DNA of 41,330 nt, taken from contig JAIXTY010000304.1 in the NCBI GenBank assembly GCA_027483705.1, positions 1 to 41,330 of the forward strand, written 5' to 3'. The stretch comes from Rubrivivax sp. GTDB taxonomy: Bacteria > Pseudomonadota > Gammaproteobacteria > Burkholderiales > Burkholderiaceae_C. The notes below the pieces were generated by a model that saw only the letters and a list, made by a program, of their open reading frames with translations, was not told where the DNA came from and made no database searches. How positions within the stretch are numbered: position 1 is the first letter of the stretch; every line of letters starts with the position of its first letter. The position numbers and the translations under genes were made by a program. Positions 27,500 through 37,566 of the stretch are shown piece by piece.

Positions 27500-28380
27500 G
27501 CGGCCACCTGCTCGGTGTCAAACCAGATGTGGATGTTGCCGGTGCCGCGGGCGTTTTCGTAGGCCGACAGCGGCTCGCCACGGGCGCTGCAATCAGCGCC
27601 GCCCATCGCGCCCACCATCTGCAGGTAATGCGCGCCGAAGGCCTCCCAGGGTTTCTTGCGGTAGTCCTCGTCCCAGCGCTTCAGAACCTCGTCATGCCGG
27701 CCCTGGCAGAACAGTTCGATGGCCTGCTTGTCGCTGGCGATGTTCTCGGGCCGCGAGACGTTGCTCTCGTGGAAGATGCGCGGGTGCTTGGGCTTCCAGT
27801 CGATGTTGTTGAACTTGTGGCTCAGGGCGCCCGAGGCCAGCAGCACGGCGCGTTGCCCGCTGCGGCGGATGGCTTCACCGATGGCCTCGCCCGAGGCCAG
27901 GAAGTGCTGCCAGTCGCAGTTCTGGCAGGAGCTGACGGTGACCACCGGCAGCCCGGCGTGCTCCAGCCGCAGCTGCTTGACGAGGTTGATCGTGGCGTAC
28001 TGCTTGCCCAGATCGGGGTGCGAGATCACGCGGTTGTAACCGCCGCGCTCGCGCGAGACGGCCTCGATCAGCGTGGCCAGGCCCGGGTGGCCGCGGTAGT
28101 CGTACGGCACGCCGTGCAGGTACCAGGGCATCTCGTCGGAGATGTAGGTGCCGGTGAAGCGTTCGCCGCCGTCGACGAGGTGGTAGCCGGTGGTGAACCA
28201 GTGCGAATCGAAGATCACCACCACCTGCGGGTTGGCCTCCGCGATCTTCTGGCGCAGACGCGCATAACCTGCGATCAGGTCGGAATCCGCACCCGCGCCC
28301 TGCAGCACGCGGAACTCCTCGCACTGCATCAGCCCCGGGTGGTGCGACACCAGTGCCGCGCCAACGATCTTGCCGTCCAT
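27496..28380 (-). CDS. hpaD: Class III extradiol ring-cleavage dioxygenase, HpaD-like
   Basis: 294 residues of the LigB/HpaD superfamily. These are Fe(II) enzymes that open catechols next to the hydroxyl groups. Conserved pieces are AALVSHHPGLM (iron-ligand histidine), VVIFDSHWFTTGYH, FTGTYISDEMPWYL and VLLASGALSHKF. This order and spacing parallel homoprotocatechuate 2,3-dioxygenase (HpaD) well. The neighbouring HpaE-like dehydrogenase acts on exactly such a product. A GAAGGA site precedes the ATG. The natural ring substrate is not certain; other class III enzymes for gallate- or aminophenol-type rings share these motifs. Confidence 0.8.
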   Translation of the reverse strand: MDGKIVGAALVSHHPGLMQCEEFRVLQGAGADSDLIAGYARLRQKIAEANPQVVVIFDSHWFTTGYHLVDGGERFTGTYISDEMPWYLHGVPYDYRGHPGLATLIEAVSRERGGYNRVISHPDLGKQYATINLVKQLRLEHAGLPVVTVSSCQNCDWQHFLASGEAIGEAIRRSGQRAVLLASGALSHKFNNIDWKPKHPRIFHESNVSRPENIASDKQAIELFCQGRHDEVLKRWDEDYRKKPWEAFGAHYLQMVGAMGGADCSARGEPLSAYENARGTGNIHIWFDTEQVAA

Positions 28381-28396
28381 GGTGTGTTGTCCTTCT

Positions 28397-29872
<1,476 letters not shown>

Positions 29873-29873
29873 G

Positions 29874-30854
29874 TCAGGAGTCCGCGGTGAAGCCGATGGT
29901 CTTGACCAGCGGCGCCCAGCGGTCGGTGTCGCGCTTGAGCAGCGCGGCCAGCTCGGTGGGCGTCGACGGCCGCGCCTCCAGGCCCATCAGCGCCAGCGCG
30001 TCGACGACATCCGGCGCGCTCAGCGCGTTGCGGATGGCGGTGCTGGTGCGGGCCAGCGCATCGGCCGGCACCTTGGCGGGCATGTAGAAGCCGAACCACT
30101 CCTCGAACACGATGTCCTTGAAGCCCTGCTCGGCATACGTGGGCACGGTGGGGGCGAACCGGTTGCGCGCGCTGCCCGAGGTGGCCAGCAGCCGCACCCG
30201 GCCGGTGGGCAGGTGCTGCAGGAACTCGCCCACCGGGCCCGAGACCGAGGCCACCTGGCCGCCCATCAGGTCGGCGATGGCCGGCTGCGTGCCGCGGTAG
30301 GGGATGTGCTTCAGGTCTACGCCGGCGGCACGGCCAAACAGCTCGGCCACGAAGTGCGGCACCGAGCCGGCGGCCGGGCTGCCGAAGTTCGCGTCCTTCG
30401 GGTTGGCCTTGCACCAGGCCAGGAACTCGTTGAGCGTCTTCACGGTGGCCGGCACCATCGGCCCGACCGCGAAGCCGAAGTCGAAGCGCACGGCCTGCGA
30501 CACCGGCTGGAAATCAGCCAACGGGTCGTAGGGCAGCTTCTTGTAGGTGTGCGGGTAGATCCCGAGCATGGACATCGGCGTCACCAGCAGCGTCAGGCCG
30601 TCGGGGGCAGCGGCCTTCAGCGCCGACAGCGCAATCTGCCCGCCGGCGCCGGTGCGGTTTTCCACCACCACGCTCTTGGCCAGCACGTCGCGCAGCTTGT
30701 CGGCGACGCGGCGCGCGGTGGTGTCCACGGTGCCGCCGGCGGCGAAGCCGGCAAAGATGCGCAGCGTCTCGGGCAGGGTCTGCGCGCGCACGGCGGGCCA
30801 GGCCAGCGCCAGACCGGCGGCGGAAGACGAAAGAACGAAGTGACGGCGTTGCAT
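29874..30854 (-). CDS. Bug/TctC-family periplasmic solute-binding protein
   Basis: 326 residues with a GGAG site. A twin-arginine-like signal (MQRRHFVLSSSAAGLALA) ends near VRAQ. The Bug family pattern is clear: LRIFAGFAAGGTVDTTARRV, VENRTGAGGQIALSALK, DGLTLLVTP, GSPAAGSVPHFVAELF and IPYRGTQPAIADLMGGQV. These proteins bind carboxylates for tripartite tricarboxylate transporters, but no TctA/TctB membrane genes are in the window. Within this operon it probably captures an aromatic or ring-derived acid. Such orphan Bug genes are abundant in Burkholderiales. Confidence 0.9.
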   Translation of the reverse strand: MQRRHFVLSSSAAGLALAWPAVRAQTLPETLRIFAGFAAGGTVDTTARRVADKLRDVLAKSVVVENRTGAGGQIALSALKAAAPDGLTLLVTPMSMLGIYPHTYKKLPYDPLADFQPVSQAVRFDFGFAVGPMVPATVKTLNEFLAWCKANPKDANFGSPAAGSVPHFVAELFGRAAGVDLKHIPYRGTQPAIADLMGGQVASVSGPVGEFLQHLPTGRVRLLATSGSARNRFAPTVPTYAEQGFKDIVFEEWFGFYMPAKVPADALARTSTAIRNALSAPDVVDALALMGLEARPSTPTELAALLKRDTDRWAPLVKTIGFTADS

Positions 30855-30896
30855 GGTTTGTCTCCAGGGTGTTGTGGTGGGTGTGCGCAGCGGTGT

Positions 30897-32306
30897 TCAG
30901 TCCGGGCCGAGTACCTTGCCCGGGTTCATCAGGTTCAGCGGGTCCAGGGCCGTCTTCACGGCCTGCATCAGCCGCCGTTCGACGGCTGTCTTGTAGCGGG
31001 CGGCTTCGTCGCACCGCAGCACGCCCAGGCCGTGCTCGGCCGAGATCGAGCCGCCCGCGGCGTGCACCGCGTCGTGCACCAGGCGGTTCACCGGGCCTTC
31101 GAGTGCGGTGAAGGCGTCGCGGCCCATGCCGGCGGCGGGTGGCGAGACGTTGTAGTGCAGGTTGCCGTCGCCGAGGTGGCCGAACACCACCAGGCGCAGA
31201 TCGGGCCAGTGCCGCGCCAGCGCCGCGCCCGTGGCGCTGATGAAGGCGGGGATGCGCGCGATCGGCAGCGCGATGTCGTGCTTGATCGTCGGGCCCTCGG
31301 CGCCCTGGCTTTCGGAGATGTCTTCGCGCAGCGCCCACAGGCTGCGGAACTGCGCCAGGCTGGCCGACACGGCGGCGTCGCTGGCGTGGCCGGCCTCCAG
31401 CGCGGCTTCGAGCAGGCCTTCGGTGGCGGCGGTCGCGGCGGCCTCGCCCTCTGCGCTGCTCAGCTCCAGCAGCACGTACCAGGGCGCGGCGTCGGCCAGC
31501 GGCCGGCGAGCGCTGGGCACGTGCCGCAGCACGAGTTGCAGGCAGGTCTCGCTGATCAGCTCGAAGGCCGTCAGGTCGGACGCCTGCCGCTGCTGCGCCA
31601 GCGCCAGCAAGGCCAGCGCGGCTTCGGGCGTGGGCACGGCCACCCAGGCCGCCACCTGCGCGGCGGGCCGCGGAAACAGCTTCAGCACCGCCGCGGTGAT
31701 GACGCCCAGCGTGCCTTCGCTGCCGATGAACAGGCCGCGCAGGTCGTAGCCGGTGTTGTCCTTGCGCAGCTCGCGCAGGCCGCTCCACAGCTCGCCGTCG
31801 GCCGTGGCCACTTCCAGGCCCAGGCACAGCTCGCGCGCATTGCCATAACGCAGCACCTGCACGCCACCGGCATTGGTGGCGAGGTTGCCGCCGATGGTGC
31901 AGCTGCCCTGTGCGGCCAGGCTCAGCGGGAACAGGCGGTCGGCCTCGCGGGCGGCGTCCTGCAGCTGCTGCAGCGTCACGCCGGCCTCGGCGGTGATGGT
32001 GTGGCCCACGGCGTCGAGCGCGCGGATGCGCTGCAGCCGTGCGGTGGAGAGCACCAGGTTGCGGCCTTGCGACGGCGGCGTGGCGCCGCCTGACAGGCCG
32101 GTGTTGCCGCCCTGCGGCACCACGGCCACGCTGTGCGCGCGGCACCAGCGCAGCACGGCGGCCACGCCCTCGGCCGTGTCGGGCTGGGCCACGGCCAGCG
32201 CCTGGCCCGTCCACTTGCGGCGCCAGTCCGTGAGGAACGGCGCCATGGCCTCGGGCTCGTCGAGCAGCCGCCCGGCAAAGGCGGCCCGCAGCGTCGACAG
32301 CTCCAT
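30897..32306 (-). CDS. FAD-linked 2-hydroxyacid dehydrogenase (GlcD/D-2-hydroxyglutarate dehydrogenase type)
   Basis: 469 residues of the VAO/FAD-linked oxidase family. The FAD-binding part has VVPQGGNTGLSGGATP and SLAAQGSCTIGGNLATNAGG. The C-terminal substrate/metal part has VVFGHLGDGNLHYNV, SISAEHGLGVLR and LDPLNLMNPGKVL. These match D-lactate, glycolate and D-2-hydroxyglutarate dehydrogenases, and the length fits the last. It lies 5 bases after the metallo-hydrolase gene. A role oxidising a hydroxyacid intermediate of the pathway is inferred from the operon only. Confidence 0.85.
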   Translation of the reverse strand: MELSTLRAAFAGRLLDEPEAMAPFLTDWRRKWTGQALAVAQPDTAEGVAAVLRWCRAHSVAVVPQGGNTGLSGGATPPSQGRNLVLSTARLQRIRALDAVGHTITAEAGVTLQQLQDAAREADRLFPLSLAAQGSCTIGGNLATNAGGVQVLRYGNARELCLGLEVATADGELWSGLRELRKDNTGYDLRGLFIGSEGTLGVITAAVLKLFPRPAAQVAAWVAVPTPEAALALLALAQQRQASDLTAFELISETCLQLVLRHVPSARRPLADAAPWYVLLELSSAEGEAAATAATEGLLEAALEAGHASDAAVSASLAQFRSLWALREDISESQGAEGPTIKHDIALPIARIPAFISATGAALARHWPDLRLVVFGHLGDGNLHYNVSPPAAGMGRDAFTALEGPVNRLVHDAVHAAGGSISAEHGLGVLRCDEAARYKTAVERRLMQAVKTALDPLNLMNPGKVLGPD

Positions 32307-32311
32307 GGCGA

Positions 32312-33292
32312 TCAGTTCGGCTTCCTGGCGCGCTCGGCCACCAACCGCCGCTCGGCGTCGGCCTGCAGCGCAGCGAGCTGATCGCGGAAGCCCTTCGGAT
32401 CCACCAGCGGATGCGCGTCGCCGGGCTTGCGGCCCTTGAGCAGCTCCCTGGCCTCGGTCAGCCCGTTCGAGAACGCATGCGTGGTGAGGTGCGTGGTGAC
32501 GGGGTCGCGGCCGTCTTCGGTGAGCTGGCGGATGCGCTGGATGCTGGCGATGTAGGCCTCCACCTGCTCAGGCCCCTGGATGGCGTTGAGGCCCAGCCCG
32601 CCCACCGTGAAGGCGCGGTGGCGGCGGCCGCCGTCGAAGGCGTCGAAGGCGAACGAGGCCGTGCCCATCGTGTGGCCCGGCGTCTCGAAGGCCTGCAGCC
32701 TGATGTCGCCGACCTGCAGCACCTGCCCATCGGCGAGCACCATGTCCTTCTCGATCATGGCCCACTCGTTGGGCCGGCCGGTGCTCTGCGCGGCCGATTC
32801 GGCGGCCTCGCGCCAGCCCTCGGCCGTCATCGCAAAGCGCGCCTGCGGCAGCGCGGCCTTCAGGCGCACGGCGCCGCCGGCGTGGTCGAAGTGGCCGTGT
32901 GTCATCACGACCTGGCGGATGTCCTTCGGGTCGAAGCCGAGCTGGCGGATGTGCTCCAGCATGGGCTCGGTGAAGGGTCCGTACAGCGCGTCGATCAGCA
33001 CGTGGCCCTTGGGCGAGGTGATCAGCCAGGCCGAGACCCAGCAGATGCCGACGTAGTACACGTTGTCGAAGGCCTTGTAGGGCTCGATCTTCTGCAGCGC
33101 CGCGTTCTGCAGGAAGCGGCCCAGGTCGGGCGGCATGCGGCCGGTGTCGCCGAAGACCTTGAACAGGGCGGCGATGGGGGCCGACTCGCAGCGTGTGGTC
33201 AGCGGGTCCTGCGCCAGCGCCGGGCCGGCCACGGCGGCCAGCAGCGTGGCGCCCAGTGCGCGGCCGAACGAAGACAGGGTTGGGTACTTCAT
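32312..33292 (-). CDS. Secreted metallo-beta-lactamase-fold hydrolase (B3-like)
   Basis: 326 residues from ATG 33292, with an AGGAG site upstream. A signal peptide ends at ALAQ (residue 28). The zinc site is visible: His132, His134, Asp136 and His137 in THGHFDHAGG, His207 in ETPGHTMGT, and a later His268 or His272 in TTHLTTH. The arrangement, with an N-terminal PYKAFDNVYYVG strand, resembles subclass B3 enzymes and their non-lactamase relatives. It is the first gene of the seven-gene catabolic operon and faces the LysR gene. A catabolic ester or lactone hydrolase is as likely as a lactamase. Confidence 0.82.
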   Translation of the reverse strand: MKYPTLSSFGRALGATLLAAVAGPALAQDPLTTRCESAPIAALFKVFGDTGRMPPDLGRFLQNAALQKIEPYKAFDNVYYVGICWVSAWLITSPKGHVLIDALYGPFTEPMLEHIRQLGFDPKDIRQVVMTHGHFDHAGGAVRLKAALPQARFAMTAEGWREAAESAAQSTGRPNEWAMIEKDMVLADGQVLQVGDIRLQAFETPGHTMGTASFAFDAFDGGRRHRAFTVGGLGLNAIQGPEQVEAYIASIQRIRQLTEDGRDPVTTHLTTHAFSNGLTEARELLKGRKPGDAHPLVDPKGFRDQLAALQADAERRLVAERARKPN

Positions 33293-33336
33293 GGCGGGTC
33301 TCCTGGCGTCCAGGCGCCTCTGCGGGCGCCCTGCAA

Positions 33337-33350
33337 ACCCGCAGACGGGT
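33337..33350. promoter_or_regulatory. Dyad ACCCG-CAGA-CGGGT in the LysR/hydrolase gap
   Basis: A perfect 5+5 inverted repeat with a 4-base centre, in the 151-base divergent region. A second dyad, GCGAA-N10-TTCGC, lies at 33390-33409. Either could be part of a LysR-type operator. Neither has been matched to a known site. Confidence 0.25.
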
Positions 33351-33389
33351 CGACTGCAGGCCGCGCGCAGTGTCCCGGCCGGCCGCGCG

Positions 33390-33409
33390 GCGAACAACCA
33401 ATGCTTCGC
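33390..33409. promoter_or_regulatory. Dyad GCGAA-N10-TTCGC upstream of the LysR gene
   Basis: A perfect 5+5 inverted repeat over 20 bases, about 35 bases upstream of the LysR start and set in a locally less GC-rich stretch. Its spacing is near that of LysR-type boxes (T-N11-A), though the T/A ends do not fit exactly. Confidence 0.3.
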
Positions 33410-33443
33410 GGCCTTTTCACAAGCACGGCTTGATAATGTGCAC

Positions 33444-34364
33444 ATGCCGCTGACCCGCTACACGCTGCGCCAGATCGAGGCCTTCATCGCCGTGGCCGAG
33501 GTGCACAGCTTCACCTTGGCCGCTGCGCGCCTGGGGCTCACCGCGCAGGCCGTCAGCCAGCTGGTGGCCGAGCTTGAAGGCGTGCTCGGCTTCCGCCTCT
33601 TCGACCGCACCACGCGCAAGGTGGCGCTGTCGAGCGCGGGCCGCGACTTCCTCACCTCCGCGGCCACGCTGCTGCGCCACGTGCGCGCTGCCGACAGCGC
33701 CGCCGACGACGTGCGCAACCGCGCCTCGGGCGTGGTGCGTGTGGGCGCACCGCTGGTGCTGGCGGCCATCGCGCTGCCGGCGGCCATCCGCGAGTACCAG
33801 AAGAAGCGCCCCAAGGTGGTGGTGCGCGTGCGCGACGTGCCCGTGGACCAGCTCGTCGACCGCGTCGCCGACGGCGATGTCGATCTGTCCATCGGCCCCG
33901 ACCGCCCCGTGGGCGACGCCGTCACCGCCACCCCGCTGTTCGACAGCGCCTGGGTGCTGTGGTGTGCGCCCGGCCACCCGCTGGCGCGGCGGCGCACGGC
34001 GCTGAAGTGGTCTGACCTCGCCGGCGTGGCCATCGTGGCCGCCGGCCGCGATCACGAGCACAGCGTGGCGCAGATGCACCACGAGGCGCCGGCTGGCACG
34101 CGCGTGACGCCGGTGGACGTGGTGGACAACATCTCCACCGCGATGGGCATCGCCGCGCAAGGCCTGGCGGTGACGCTGGCCCCCGCCTACGTGGGCGTGA
34201 TGGCGCGCAGCTTCGGCCTGAGCATGCGGCGCGTGGTGGCGCCGGAGTCGATGCGCAAGGTGTGCCTGTACGCACCGGCCGCGCGCACCACCTCGCCGGC
34301 CGCCGAGGGCTTTGGCGAGTTCCTCGCCGGCTGGATCCGGCACTGGCAAGCCGCGTCGGGCTGA
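33444..34364 (+). CDS. LysR-family transcriptional regulator
   Basis: 306 residues from ATG 33444; GTG 33438 two codons upstream is an alternative. The N-terminal winged helix (about 5-64) reads YTLRQIEAFIAVAEVHSFTL, TAQAVSQLVAELEG and RLFDRTTRKV. The C-terminal effector domain (about 93-300) has the two-lobed periplasmic-binding pattern. It is transcribed divergently from the seven-gene operon, the usual arrangement for a LysR activator that responds to a pathway substrate or intermediate. It converges on the VOC gene with 15 bases between. Confidence 0.92.
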   Translation: MPLTRYTLRQIEAFIAVAEVHSFTLAAARLGLTAQAVSQLVAELEGVLGFRLFDRTTRKVALSSAGRDFLTSAATLLRHVRAADSAADDVRNRASGVVRVGAPLVLAAIALPAAIREYQKKRPKVVVRVRDVPVDQLVDRVADGDVDLSIGPDRPVGDAVTATPLFDSAWVLWCAPGHPLARRRTALKWSDLAGVAIVAAGRDHEHSVAQMHHEAPAGTRVTPVDVVDNISTAMGIAAQGLAVTLAPAYVGVMARSFGLSMRRVVAPESMRKVCLYAPAARTTSPAAEGFGEFLAGWIRHWQAASG

Positions 34365-34379
34365 GCCGCCGCGCTGCCC

Positions 34380-34916
34380 TCAGCCGGCCGCCTGGCTGAA
34401 GCGAGCCATCCAGTCGGCCACCGGCATGAAGCCGGGGTCGGCGCGGCAGATCGCCTCGGTCTCGGCCCAGATCTCGCTGTCGGGCTTTTCCAGGTCGAGC
34501 GGGTCGCCATGCGGCTGCGGCACGTACCAGGGCGTGTCGAGGTAGACCTCGACGGTGTTGCCTTCGAGGTCGCTGAAGTAGATCGACAGGGCGTTGCCGT
34601 GGTTCATGCCGCGCATCTGCGCGGCCCCGGCCGCCAGCGCGTCGCGGCGCACGCGGCGCAGCTCGTCGATGGCCGCCACCTTGAACGACAGCTGCATCAC
34701 CGTGCTGGGCGAGCCCGCGGCACGGCCACTGGCCAGCACGAGCTGGTGGTGCTGATCGGGCGTGCCGCTCAGAAAGTGCAGCGGCACCTTGAAGTTGCGG
34801 CCCACGCCGCGGTCGGTGAGGCGCAGCCCGAAGACCTGCGTGTAGAAGCGCGTCATCGCCTCGATGTCGTGCACGAAGATGCCGAAGTGCGACAGCTGGG
34901 GTGGGGTCGTGGTCAT
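34380..34916 (-). CDS. VOC-family protein (type I extradiol dioxygenase-like)
   Basis: 178 residues from ATG 34916, which has GAGG at a suitable 8-base distance; ATG 34922 would add two residues. The vicinal-oxygen-chelate fold is shown by LSHFGIFVHDIEAMTRFYTQ, DQHHQLVLAS and SDLEGNTVEVYLDTPW. The His, His and Glu in those three pieces form the metal site of type I extradiol dioxygenases, glyoxalases and related isomerases. A full two-module dioxygenase is ~300 residues, so this single-module protein may be a dioxygenase, isomerase or hydratase. It is the last gene of the five-gene operon. Confidence 0.82.
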   Translation of the reverse strand: MTTTPPQLSHFGIFVHDIEAMTRFYTQVFGLRLTDRGVGRNFKVPLHFLSGTPDQHHQLVLASGRAAGSPSTVMQLSFKVAAIDELRRVRRDALAAGAAQMRGMNHGNALSIYFSDLEGNTVEVYLDTPWYVPQPHGDPLDLEKPDSEIWAETEAICRADPGFMPVADWMARFSQAAG

Positions 34917-34947
34917 CGTCATGGCCTCGGGTCGGGTCAGGCGCGGC

Positions 34948-35940
34948 TCAGGGCCGCAGGACGAGCTTGCCCATGAAGCCGGGGTCGTCCAGCCGTTCAT
35001 GGGCCTGGCGGGCCTGCGCCAGCGGCATCACCGTCACCGGTGGGCCCTGCACGGCGCCGCGGGCCATCAGGTCGATGCCGGCCTGCATCAGGGCGCGGCG
35101 CCGTGTTGTGTCGGCATCGAAGCTGTGCATCGAGAAGGTGCGCACGGCCAGGCTGTGGCCCAGCAGCTGGCGCAGCTCGGCGAGCACGTCTTTGCTGGGC
35201 GGGCCGCCGAGCACGTTGTAGGACACCGCCAGCCCGAGCGGCGCCAGCGCGTGCAGGCAGGTGATGAAGAGGGCGCCGCCGGTCGGGTCGAGCGCCAGCT
35301 CGACGCCGCGCCCGCCGGTGAGCGCCTTCACTTGCGCGGCCAGGGTGGGATCCGCCGGGTCCAGCGCGGCGTCGGCCCCGTGCGCCAGCACGAAGCTTCG
35401 CTTGTCGTGCGTGCTGGCCGTGGTGATGACCTTCAGGCCGTGGGCGCGCGCCGTCTGCACCATCGCCGAGGCCACGCCGCCGGCCGCGGCCGTGATCAGC
35501 ACCGACCGCAGTGGCAGCGCGTTGCCGCAGCCAAAGAGCAGGGCCTGCGCAAGCTGGAAGTTGGGCAGGCTCACGGCGCTGTCGAAGTCGATGTCCGCGG
35601 GCAGCGGGTACAGCGCCGCCGCCGGCGCGCAGGCGTGTTCGGCGTAGCCGCCGCCGCGCTGGGGCAGTTCGCGGGCGCTGAGCAGCACGCGGTCGCCGAC
35701 GGCCACGTCGTGCACGCCGGGGCCGATGGCGTCGACGACACCGGCCACCTCGTTGCCCGGAATGGCCGGCAGCGGCGGCATCCACTTGTAGCGGCCCTCG
35801 CGGATGAGCACGTCCGGCCGCCCCACGCCGATGGCGCAGGCGCGCACGCGGGCCTCGCCGGGGCCGGGCTCGGGCAGGGGCAGCTCGGTCAGCTCCAGGG
35901 CGGCCGGGCCGCCGGGCTGGCGCACGACGACGGCCTTCAT
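34948..35940 (-). CDS. Zinc-independent MDR-family oxidoreductase (quinone oxidoreductase type)
   Basis: 330 residues. The medium-chain dehydrogenase/reductase fold is shown by MKAVVVRQPGGPAALELTEL, IPGNEVAGVVDAIGPGV, VGDRVL and the nucleotide-binding AAAGGVASAMVQTARAHG. The four-cysteine structural zinc lobe is absent, as in NADPH:quinone reductases and enoyl reductases. It overlaps the upstream AA_synth gene (ATGA). Its place in a catabolic operon suggests reduction of a quinone or an unsaturated ring-derived acid, which is inference. Confidence 0.87.
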   Translation of the reverse strand: MKAVVVRQPGGPAALELTELPLPEPGPGEARVRACAIGVGRPDVLIREGRYKWMPPLPAIPGNEVAGVVDAIGPGVHDVAVGDRVLLSARELPQRGGGYAEHACAPAAALYPLPADIDFDSAVSLPNFQLAQALLFGCGNALPLRSVLITAAAGGVASAMVQTARAHGLKVITTASTHDKRSFVLAHGADAALDPADPTLAAQVKALTGGRGVELALDPTGGALFITCLHALAPLGLAVSYNVLGGPPSKDVLAELRQLLGHSLAVRTFSMHSFDADTTRRRALMQAGIDLMARGAVQGPPVTVMPLAQARQAHERLDDPGFMGKLVLRP

Positions 35941-36515
35941 CGCTGCCCGTCGTGCACCTTGACCTGTTCCTTGGTGAGCCCGCCCAGGCGGGCGTGCACG
36001 CGGCCGCCATCGGCCATCACCAGCGCGAACACGATCTCGTCGGGGCGCGGGCCGTCCTGCACGCCCACCTCCATGGCATTGAAGTGGCTGCGAACGTAGG
36101 CGGCGTGGATGTAGTGCAGCGGCACCATCAGCCGGTAGCCCGCACCCGCCACGGCCTTGGCCGCCGGCACGATGGCCTTGGGCTCGCCGAGTGCCGCGCG
36201 CATGGCCCAGCCGCCGGCCTCGTGCCAGACGGCGCCGTGTTCGAGCTCGCCGTTGACGCCGACGATGGCGGCCTTGCCGTAGGCCTCGACACGCTCCTGG
36301 CCGAGCACGCCCACCAGCTCGTGCGCCAGCTCGCTGCCCAGCGCACGCAGCTCGGCCATGAAGGGCAGCAGGTCGGGCTCGTAGCGGCCGGCGTAGGGGT
36401 TGCGCACCACGGCGGCGGCCGCGGCCATGCGCAGCGGCACGGCGGCGGCGGGGCCTCCCTCGTGGTGCACGGTCTCGACGGTGAGCAGCCGCTTGCGGAT
36501 CTGGATCAGTGACAT
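35937..36515 (-). CDS. AA_synth (PF06684)-type protein of unknown function
   Basis: 192 residues from ATG 36515, preceded by AGGA. The N-terminus MSLIQIRKRLLTVETVHHEG and the central YGKAAIVGVNGELEHGAVWH match the 'amino acid synthesis' family, whose name rests on a weak annotation and whose biochemistry is unknown. The end (LGGLTKEQVKVHDGQR) is also typical. It lacks a signal peptide and membrane segments, so it is cytoplasmic. Members often sit with Bug proteins and ring-cleavage or FAH genes, as here. It is translationally coupled to the MDR gene. Confidence 0.78.
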   Translation of the reverse strand: MSLIQIRKRLLTVETVHHEGGPAAAVPLRMAAAAAVVRNPYAGRYEPDLLPFMAELRALGSELAHELVGVLGQERVEAYGKAAIVGVNGELEHGAVWHEAGGWAMRAALGEPKAIVPAAKAVAGAGYRLMVPLHYIHAAYVRSHFNAMEVGVQDGPRPDEIVFALVMADGGRVHARLGGLTKEQVKVHDGQR

Positions 36516-36537
36516 GGTGGTTCCTGGCTGTCGGGCA

Positions 36538-37509
36538 TCACAGGCGCGGGATCTTGGCCTCGGCGACCACGCGCGACCACCGCTGCAGCTCGGCCGCCAC
36601 CATGGCGGCCATTTCCTGCGGCGTGCTGCCGCGGGCCTCGCCGCCCATCTCTTCCAGCCGTGCCCGCACGGCGGGCAGCTGCAGCGCCTTCTGGGTTTCG
36701 TCGTGCAGCCGCTGCACGATGGGCTGCGCCGTGCCCGCCGGCAGCATCCAGCCGGCCCACGAGCGCACGTCGAAGCCGGCCACGCCCTGTTCGGCCACGG
36801 TGGGCACCTCGGGCATGCCGCCCCAGCGCTGCGGCCCGGTGACGGCCAGCGCACGCAGCTTGCCGGCCTTCAGCTGGCCCAGCACGGCAGTGGGCGGTGC
36901 CACGACGAACGGGATCTCGCCGCCGAGCAGCGCGGTGATCGAGGCCGAGTCGCCACGGAACGGCACGTGCAGCAAGGGCGCACCCGCTTGCCGCGCCAGC
37001 AACTCGCCGATCAGGTGGTGCGTGGAGCCCACGCCTGCCGTGCCATAGGCCAGCCCGCCGGCCGTGACCTTGGCCGCGGCCACGATGTCGGCCACCGTGC
37101 GCAGCTTGGTCTCGGGCTGGGTGACGAGCAGGAAGGGAAAGAAGGTGATGGTCGACACCATCTGGAAGCTGTCGACCGTCTGGTACGGCAGCTTCTCGTA
37201 CAGCGCACCCGCCACGGCGTGGCCGCCGGTGGCCAGCAGCAGCGTGTGGCCGTCGGGCGCGGCGCGCGCCACGGCGCCCGAGGCCAGCGTGCCGCCGGCG
37301 CCGGCCACCGCCTCCACCACCATCGGCTGGCCCAGGTTCCTGGCCATCTCGGTGCTGACGAGCCGGGCGATGGTGTCGGCGTTGCCGCCGGCCGCGAAGC
37401 CCTGCAGCACCTTGATCGGCCGTTGCGGCCAGGCCTGCGCCCGGGCGGTGTGCATGCCGGGCAGCAGGGCGGCGCCCAGGGCAGCGGCGGGGAAGTGGCG
37501 GCGTTGCAT
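36538..37509 (-). CDS. Bug/TctC-family periplasmic solute-binding protein (second)
   Basis: 323 residues with a GGAGA site. The signal sequence MQRRHFPAAALGAALLPG ends near ARAQ. The Bug signature is plain: IKVLQGFAAGGNADTIARLV, VEAVAGAGGTLASGAVARA, DGHTLLLATGG, VPFRGDSASITALLGGEI. It has diverged well from the other Bug protein, so a different carboxylate ligand is likely. No TctA/TctB genes accompany it. It lies between the FAH-family and AA_synth genes. Confidence 0.9.
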   Translation of the reverse strand: MQRRHFPAAALGAALLPGMHTARAQAWPQRPIKVLQGFAAGGNADTIARLVSTEMARNLGQPMVVEAVAGAGGTLASGAVARAAPDGHTLLLATGGHAVAGALYEKLPYQTVDSFQMVSTITFFPFLLVTQPETKLRTVADIVAAAKVTAGGLAYGTAGVGSTHHLIGELLARQAGAPLLHVPFRGDSASITALLGGEIPFVVAPPTAVLGQLKAGKLRALAVTGPQRWGGMPEVPTVAEQGVAGFDVRSWAGWMLPAGTAQPIVQRLHDETQKALQLPAVRARLEEMGGEARGSTPQEMAAMVAAELQRWSRVVAEAKIPRL

Positions 37510-37566
37510 GGTGTCGATGTCTCCGTGAGTTGTCGTGGTGCGGGTGCGTTGCCCGCCCGCGGGTTG

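Noticed and set aside
33432-33437. GATAAT as a -10 box for the LysR gene
   Set aside because: It lies only 7 bases before the start codon and has no suitable -35; it would require a leaderless message.
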